A DNA stretch of 11,815 nucleotides, from contig CAYSAG010000154.1 of NCBI GenBank assembly GCA_964428935.1, positions 1-11,815 on the forward strand, read 5' to 3'. This DNA is from JAADHY01 sp964428935. Its GTDB lineage: Bacteria; Planctomycetota; Planctomycetia; Planctomycetales; Planctomycetaceae. This document shows, piece by piece, positions 7,882-11,815 of the stretch. How positions within the stretch are numbered: position 1 is the stretch's first letter; every line of letters starts with the position of its first letter. The notes beneath the pieces are model-generated. The model was not told where the DNA came from. It saw only the letters and a program-made list of their open reading frames with translations, and ran no database searches. Made by a program: the position numbers and the translations under genes.

Positions 7882-7933
7882 AAAAGACGCGGCCCGTTCT
7901 TGCCTCCTCGCGGAGCTGTGGGCCGCGTCTTTT
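7882..7933. terminator. Bidirectional Rho-independent terminator
   Basis: AAAAGACGCGGCCC (7882-7895) and GGGCCGCGTCTTTT (7920-7933) form a perfect 14-bp stem. The 24-nt loop can itself form a small CTCC/GGAG hairpin (7904-7915). The stem ends in T4 on the plus strand and in T4 on the minus strand. It lies 25 bp after the beta-propeller stop and 63 bp after the stop of the convergent lipoprotein gene, so it can end both transcripts. Confidence 0.85.
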
Positions 7934-7996
7934 CGTTCACGCCGGGCTGCTGCCTGACGGGGGTCGGTCCTGCACCGACGGTCGGCCGGAGCCGCT

Positions 7997-8566
7997 CTAC
8001 TTCGGAGTCGCCGGACCGGCACAACGAACCAAGTGGTCGTGGTCGATGTAAACAACCTCTTGGGTCTCGTCCTTGTGCATGAACGGCACCGGCCAGTCGG
8101 ACCGAATGACCTTGTCGTAGTAGACCGTGCACTTGTAGTGGCAGTGGTGCAGGCGAGCCGGACCGACCAGCGGGTAGAAGCGGCACTCGTCCAACCGGTC
8201 GACAATCGGCTCAATGACAATCCGGACGTTGTTCAGATTGGTCTCGGCCAAGAAGGCGAAGCCGCCGTTGCCCTTTTCCGGCAACGCCCGAATCACCTCG
8301 TCGTACGACGGCGGGTCCAGGCAGAACTGCGGGGCGTTCTCTCCTTCGACCGGGTCCAGAATGGGCACCTTGCCGTAACGTTCTTCCTCGTGCAGCGTGT
8401 CCTCGATCAACTGGCTGTAGTACGGGCTGACCGGAATGATGGGCGTGGTCCAAAAGAACTTGGACCAGTCAATGGCCGTGAGCAGAGCCCCGTCGATGAG
8501 CAGCTTGCAGCCGCTGGACGAGAAGGCCACGACAGACAGGACCAGGAGGAGGGATAACCGCTTCAT
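7997..8566 (-). CDS. Putative lipoprotein, Cys/His-rich, function unknown
   Basis: I do not recognise a named family. The 189-residue product begins MKRLSLLLVLSVVAFSSSGC, a short charged start, a hydrophobic core and a Cys at position 20 after SSG. This is an acceptable though not perfect lipobox (Ser, not Leu, at -3). The mature part has five more Cys (82, 128, 142, 146, 182). Clusters HHCHYKC (140-146) and YIDHDHLVRC (173-182) could bind a metal or form disulfides; this is inference only. ATG at 8564-8566 is chosen because AAGGAAG (8573-8579) lies 6 nt upstream; the frame upstream of it is non-coding in character. It lies 179 bp downstream of the BON-domain gene on the same strand and converges on the beta-propeller operon. 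Confidence 0.8.
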   Translation of the reverse strand: MKRLSLLLVLSVVAFSSSGCKLLIDGALLTAIDWSKFFWTTPIIPVSPYYSQLIEDTLHEEERYGKVPILDPVEGENAPQFCLDPPSYDEVIRALPEKGNGGFAFLAETNLNNVRIVIEPIVDRLDECRFYPLVGPARLHHCHYKCTVYYDKVIRSDWPVPFMHKDETQEVVYIDHDHLVRCAGPATPK

Positions 8567-8692
8567 CGGACGCTTCCTTGCTCCTTCAAATTTCGACTGA
8601 CTTGCTCGCACCCACTTCGGCCCCCCAACAATCCGACCGGTGACGTTTCCTCGACTCACACGGACGGCACGTCCGGCTCGAGACACTCCGAG

Positions 8693-8728
8693 GCCGGCTG
8701 CCCGCCCCGGGTGAGGCCGGCAGCCGGC
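8693..8728. repeat. Strong hairpin just after the BON gene stop
   Basis: GCCGGCTGCC (8693-8702) and GGCAGCCGGC (8719-8728) are perfect 10-bp arms around a 16-nt loop. It begins 17 bp after the stop codon of the minus-strand BON gene. No T-run follows, so it is not a classical intrinsic terminator. It may stabilise the 3' end of the upstream mRNA or attenuate readthrough into the lipoprotein gene. Confidence 0.55.
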
Positions 8729-8745
8729 TGGAAGGTGTGTCGTCA

Positions 8746-10584
8746 CTACTTCGTCCAGTTCTCCGGGTTCAGGAACCACCACCACTTGTTCGTCCGCGGG
8801 CGGAAGTTCAGGTTCCAGTACCCGTCGTCCCACTCCAACTGCACCTGCCGCCACCCGAGTGGAATCTGCGGGTAGGGGTAGAACGGTCCAATGTACGGCC
8901 AGGCGCTGGCGCTGTACTGCGTTGGGTAGGTCACTTGAGCGTAGTTCGGGTAAGCCGCGTAGGCCGGCCAAGCCATTTCCGGCAGGTTGGGCATGTTGTA
9001 GACCACATGCGAGGCTCCACTGCCCGGGTGGCCGTAGCTGGGCGGTCCAGCCGGGACGGCCGCTTGCGTCGCGACCGGCTGTCCGCCAAGAGCTGGAACG
9101 GACACGGCCACTTGGTGAGCCGCCGTCACGGCCGCTCCGGCCGGCAGAGCCAACGGAGCCACGGCCAACCGCTCGGGTCGGACGGCTGGCACCGCCGGAC
9201 GCGGACTGGCCACTGGTTGAGCCGCCGTCAGTTCGTTCTCGACCACCCGCACGCCGGGAACTCGCGACGCAATTTCCGCAGCCTTGTGGGCAGCCTGAGG
9301 CGAAGCCACCTGTCCACGCAGAGTGGCCACGCCGTCCTTGACGGCAATCTGAATGTCGTAGCCGGCCAGCCGAGCCTGTTTCAGGGCCGAAGCAATCCGC
9401 TCAGCAACCTCCTGGTTGGTCGAGGCCGAACGAGCCAGCGGACGCGGTCCCCCCTGAACCGGCCGCTTCGCCGTGAGGCTGGGCGATCGAACCTGTTTCG
9501 ACGGGGCGGCCTTCTTCGGCTCCGGCTGCTCCGACGCCACCTGCCGAACTCCCGTACGGCTCGACTTGACCGCCACCTGCGGCGCCGTCAACTGGTTGTC
9601 GACCATTTTCACGCCGGGAATGGCCGCCACCACTTCCGCCGCCTTGGCCTTCTGCAGGCTGTCGGCCACCGAGCCGGTCAGCTTCACGACCCCGTCGCGG
9701 ACCTCGATGTCGATGCCCGTGCCGATGATTTTGGCTTCCTTCAGAGCCTTCGCGACCCGCTCGGCCAGCTCCTGGTTCCCAAGGCCTTTCGGCTGCGACT
9801 GAACCGTCAGTTCGTTCCGGACCGCCTTGACTGCCGGCACCTGAGCGACGATTTGCGAGACCCGAGCCTTCTCCTCCTCGGTGTCGATCTTGCCGCGAAT
9901 CGTTGCCACGCCGTCCTTGAAGGAGACTTCCATGTCGTAGCCGGACAGTTTCGAACGACGCAGCGCGGCAGCAATCGACTCGGCCACCTTCTGGTTGACC
10001 GAGTTCCTTCGCTGACCGGACACCCGGCTCGTCGGCGCCAGCTTGGTGAAGAGCCGTTTGAGCGGCGACGAGCTTCGCTTGACCGCGGGCTTGGCGTGGA
10101 ACAGGCTGGCCAGATGAGGCAGCGTACGAGGCTTCTCCGAACTCGACGCAGCCGGCTCTGCCGTCTCGTGCGAGACGGTGCGAATCTGGCTGGGAGCCGC
10201 TCCACGCGACACCTCCTGGCCCGTCCGAACCGGAAGCAACCGCGGCCGCTGCGGCTCGGCCACCGTCAGCTTGTTGACCACGCGCTTCACGTCGCTGACG
10301 GCCTTCGTCAGCGCCTCGACCTGCATTTTCTGCAGTTCGCTCTGCACGGTTCCCGTCAGGACGGCGGTTCCGTTCTCGAACTGCACGTGAATGTCGGCCC
10401 CTTTGAAGTGACCGGCTTTCAGCGCCTTCGAAATTCGTTCGGCCGCCCCGGCGTCCTGACTGACCACGGTCGGCCGCGAGCCGGCGAAGTTCGGAACATG
10501 GAGCTTGGGCAGTCCGGCCATCGCCATGCCGGGTGCCGCCCCAAGGATCCCCAGCGTCACAACCCACTTCCGGAACCTGCGCAT
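8746..10584 (-). CDS. Exported protein with four BON domains and a Trp-rich C-terminal tail
   Basis: BON domains (about 65 residues, as in OsmY) bind membranes or other envelope components. This 612-residue protein has a signal peptide (1-23, cleavage after AMA) and four BON domains at about 45-108, 195-261, 268-333 and 387-453. Domains 2 and 4 are most alike (GYDMEVSFKDGVATIRG versus GYDIQIAVKDGVATLRG). Linkers are basic and Ser/Pro-rich. Residues about 455-575 are Ala/Pro/Tyr-rich and low in complexity. The end (577-612) is packed with tryptophan (W578, 585, 590, 601-603, 610) around the motif LEWDDGYWNLNF. ATG at 10582-10584 is preferred to the TTG just before it because AAGGAG (10592-10597) is then 7 nt away. 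A structural or periplasmic envelope role is likely; the partner is unknown. Confidence 0.9.
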   Translation of the reverse strand: MRRFRKWVVTLGILGAAPGMAMAGLPKLHVPNFAGSRPTVVSQDAGAAERISKALKAGHFKGADIHVQFENGTAVLTGTVQSELQKMQVEALTKAVSDVKRVVNKLTVAEPQRPRLLPVRTGQEVSRGAAPSQIRTVSHETAEPAASSSEKPRTLPHLASLFHAKPAVKRSSSPLKRLFTKLAPTSRVSGQRRNSVNQKVAESIAAALRRSKLSGYDMEVSFKDGVATIRGKIDTEEEKARVSQIVAQVPAVKAVRNELTVQSQPKGLGNQELAERVAKALKEAKIIGTGIDIEVRDGVVKLTGSVADSLQKAKAAEVVAAIPGVKMVDNQLTAPQVAVKSSRTGVRQVASEQPEPKKAAPSKQVRSPSLTAKRPVQGGPRPLARSASTNQEVAERIASALKQARLAGYDIQIAVKDGVATLRGQVASPQAAHKAAEIASRVPGVRVVENELTAAQPVASPRPAVPAVRPERLAVAPLALPAGAAVTAAHQVAVSVPALGGQPVATQAAVPAGPPSYGHPGSGASHVVYNMPNLPEMAWPAYAAYPNYAQVTYPTQYSASAWPYIGPFYPYPQIPLGWRQVQLEWDDGYWNLNFRPRTNKWWWFLNPENWTK

Positions 10585-10773
10585 CAAGTCTCTCCTTCTA
10601 AACTACCGTCCCTGGGGAACTTCCGCCGACGTGGTGCTCCCCCTTTGCTCGTTCGCCTAATCGCCTCACACACCCTCTCTCACTGACTCCTCTGCCCTGG
10701 TCCCGCCACCGGACGACCTCAAAACCCTTCGCCACTCCAAACCTCAGGTAGCCGCCCGCGTGGCTCACACCAG

Positions 10774-10803
10774 AAAAACAGACCGCGCGGAAACGGTGGT
10801 CTG
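10774..10803 (-). terminator. Possible Rho-independent terminator for a minus-strand transcript
   Basis: On the minus strand, CAGACC (10803-10798) pairs with GGTCTG (10784-10779), a 6-bp stem with a 13-nt loop, followed directly by T5 (10778-10774). The stem is short, so strength is uncertain. It would stop transcription entering from the unexplained region on its right before the BON gene, about 190 bp upstream of that gene's start. Confidence 0.4.
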
Positions 10804-10856
10804 CTGATTGTATTAATCGGTCGGGCTCGTCCGTCTGGACAAACTATTCTGGTTTT

Positions 10857-10889
10857 TTCGGCGAAATTGACCGAACTTTTTGCGCCGAA
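10857..10889. repeat. Inverted repeat TTCGGCG / CGCCGAA in an AT-richer patch
   Basis: TTCGGCG (10857-10863) and CGCCGAA (10883-10889) are perfect 7-bp arms with a 19-nt spacer that contains another CCGAA. The patch around it, with T-runs at 10853-10858 and 10877-10881, is the most AT-rich stretch of the window's right end. It could be a regulatory site; no matching promoter boxes were found. Confidence 0.35.
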
Positions 10890-11320
10890 CAGTCGCGTTG
10901 GACCGGTCGTGACCAGAGGACGACAAGCGCCGAATCAGCCAGCAAGCAGCAAGCGAAGAGCTCGCCTTGGCCGAAGAGCCCGTCGGCGTGCAAACCGACT
11001 TCGGCCCGGCAGAGCACGTAAAACTGCAAAGCCGGCGCAAACACAGCAAGCTACGTGAGGATGTCCCGGAATTGCGGACGGCGACGCTCCGTCGGGACCA
11101 TCGGCCCTGTACGCTCCGACACCAGACCCGCCAGACCCGTTCAGTCACTCGAAGCTCGCGAATACCGGCAGAAAAGCGAACGAACTCCCGGACACGCTCA
11201 GTTCCATGCTGAGAAGGCGAAAGAAGAGAAACAGCCAGCACACCGAGCTGCCGCACGGGGCCGGTCGCCACGAAAAGACCGCCGGCACGCCGGAACACCG
11301 ACGGGCACCAGGCCGCACTC

Positions 11321-11349
11321 TGCAAGTTGCTGCCTGACAACAACTTGCA
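11321..11349. repeat. Inverted repeat TGCAAGTTG / CAACTTGCA
   Basis: TGCAAGTTG (11321-11329) and CAACTTGCA (11341-11349) are perfect 9-bp arms with an 11-nt loop. No T-run follows on either strand. It may be a protein-binding site or part of a structured RNA. Confidence 0.45.
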
Positions 11350-11401
11350 AGGCCCTGCCGATGTTGGCGTGCCAAAGACTCCGTCGAGACAGACAAGCGG
11401 C

Positions 11402-11483
11402 GGGGCGGCTGGAGCAGCGGAAGCTGGCCTGCACGGGCGGCCCGGTTGTGGTCGATTGCCTTGGGGCGGCTGGAACAGCCGCC
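11402..11483. repeat. Direct repeat with associated hairpins
   Basis: GGGGCGGCTGGAGCAG (11402-11417) recurs as GGGGCGGCTGGAACAG (11463-11478) with one mismatch and a start-to-start distance of 61 bp. The second copy continues into a perfect 8-bp hairpin, GGCGGCTG (11465-11472), GAA loop, CAGCCGCC (11476-11483). The first copy can form only a shorter GCTG/CAGC stem. Confidence 0.45.
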
Positions 11484-11815
11484 GGCGGAGGGAAGCGGGG
11501 AGCGTGCGACCGCCGAGGGTGAGCTGCGGGCCTCGGTCGACCTGGACGCAGCCGCCTCGCTCGCCCCGGTGCGTCGCTTGGGCCCCAGGACGCTCGGCCG
11601 GCTGACCCGCCGCGTTACTTGGGTTCTCCGACGCCGCTGCGAGTGGCAGCCCCCAATCTCGCCAGTTGCGGGGCGTTCTGCACACACCTGCCCGTCCACC
11701 GCCCACAAACACACACATTTGACCCGCCGACACCGACGCCAAGCAGACATTCAGAAATAGTCCGGGCTAAACTCACTGGCGCGACGAAATTGGCGAAAGT
11801 CGAGCTCAGTCGGTC

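Larger units (their letters stand above)
10585..11815. other. 1.2-kb region with no convincing gene
   Basis: No frame here shows the coding character of the neighbours (GAC-dominated Asp codons, GC-rich third positions, recognisable motifs). Several frames stay open for 60-310 codons, but they yield Arg-, Ser- or Cys-rich products with no family resemblance. The part next to 10584 holds the Shine-Dalgarno of the BON gene but no clear promoter. The rest contains a minus-strand terminator-like hairpin (10774-10803), an inverted repeat at 10857-10889, another at 11321-11349, and a direct repeat with hairpins at 11402-11483. I saw no tRNA, tmRNA or RNase P RNA signatures. The last 65 bases encode, on the minus strand, a 20-codon open end (PTELDFRQFRRASEFSPDYF then TGA at 11751-11753), which could be the C terminus of a gene outside the window. 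Confidence 0.6.

Noticed and set aside
7900..8557. Plus-strand frames opposite the lipoprotein gene
   Set aside because: The minus-strand frame has signal peptide, Shine-Dalgarno and sensible composition; the plus frames overlap the terminator or lack these.
10867..11058. Plus-strand 63-codon frame giving a very basic, histone-tail-like peptide
   Set aside because: Arg-rich products are typical of wrong-frame reading in GC-rich DNA; TTG start without a ribosome binding site.
10967..11212. Plus-strand frame (81 codons from TTG) that reads well at first (AEEPVGVQTDFGPAEHVKL)
   Set aside because: No ATG, no Shine-Dalgarno, and the second half becomes Arg/Thr-rich without structure. It may be chance or a decayed remnant.
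10813..11742. A 309-codon minus-strand open frame starting at TTG, ending 10 bp before the terminator-like hairpin
   Set aside because: Its product is rich in Ser, Arg and Cys, poor in acidic residues, has no recognisable motif, and its codons lack the GAC and GC-third-position preference of the neighbours. It has a weak start. Position near the hairpin keeps it worth a search, but not a gene call.
11145..11750. A 201-codon minus-strand frame starting with ATG
   Set aside because: Cys- and Ser-rich, no conserved motif, overlaps other equally open frames.
11751..11815. Possible C-terminal end of a minus-strand gene (PTELDFRQFRRASEFSPDYF then TGA)
   Set aside because: It looks protein-like and uses GAC for both Asp, but 20 open codons can easily occur by chance. 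Sequence beyond the right edge is needed.

Overview
The window looks like a piece of a G+C-rich planctomycete (Planctomycetota) chromosome. The reasons are a secreted PQQ-type beta-propeller protein with a methyltransferase-like N-terminal domain, a multi-BON secreted protein ending in a Trp-rich tail, a Cys-rich lipoprotein without a recognisable family, and near-exclusive use of GAC for Asp. This placement rests on recalled family architecture, not on a search. No mobile element, CRISPR array, phage gene, defence gene, tRNA or rRNA was found.

Left part (1-1206, minus strand): the 5' part of a MoxR-type AAA+ ATPase gene runs off the left edge, and a complete moaC (molybdenum cofactor synthesis) lies upstream of it. 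The first ~60 bases look like a damaged contig end: MoxR similarity decays there, an in-frame TAG appears at 30-32, and the sequence ends in a G9 run. A divergent intergenic region (1207-1478) carries a good sigma70-like promoter pointing at moaC, overlapped by an 8-bp inverted repeat.

Central part (1479-7856, plus strand): four co-directional genes with gaps of 125, 74 and 35 bp form a probable operon. They encode an exported lectin/glucanase-fold-like protein of unknown function, a class I PLP aminotransferase, a small VanZ-family membrane protein, and a 1088-residue exported protein with a methyltransferase-like domain followed by two PQQ-type beta-propellers. The first and last are envelope/periplasmic proteins of unknown substrate. 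The aminotransferase is a cytoplasmic enzyme with all PLP-binding motifs intact. A strong 14-bp-stem bidirectional terminator (7882-7933) closes the operon.

Right part (7997-10584, minus strand): a small Cys/His-rich putative lipoprotein gene and, upstream of it, a 612-residue exported protein with four BON domains. The two genes point the same way, 179 bp apart.

Right end (10585-11815): about 1.2 kb has no convincing gene. It contains a minus-strand hairpin plus T-run (10774-10803) and several inverted or direct repeats, so a minus-strand transcript or non-coding RNA is possible. Nothing in the window amounts to a clearly new system. The best candidates for a second look are the exported methyltransferase/beta-propeller fusion with its operon and the unexplained right-hand region.
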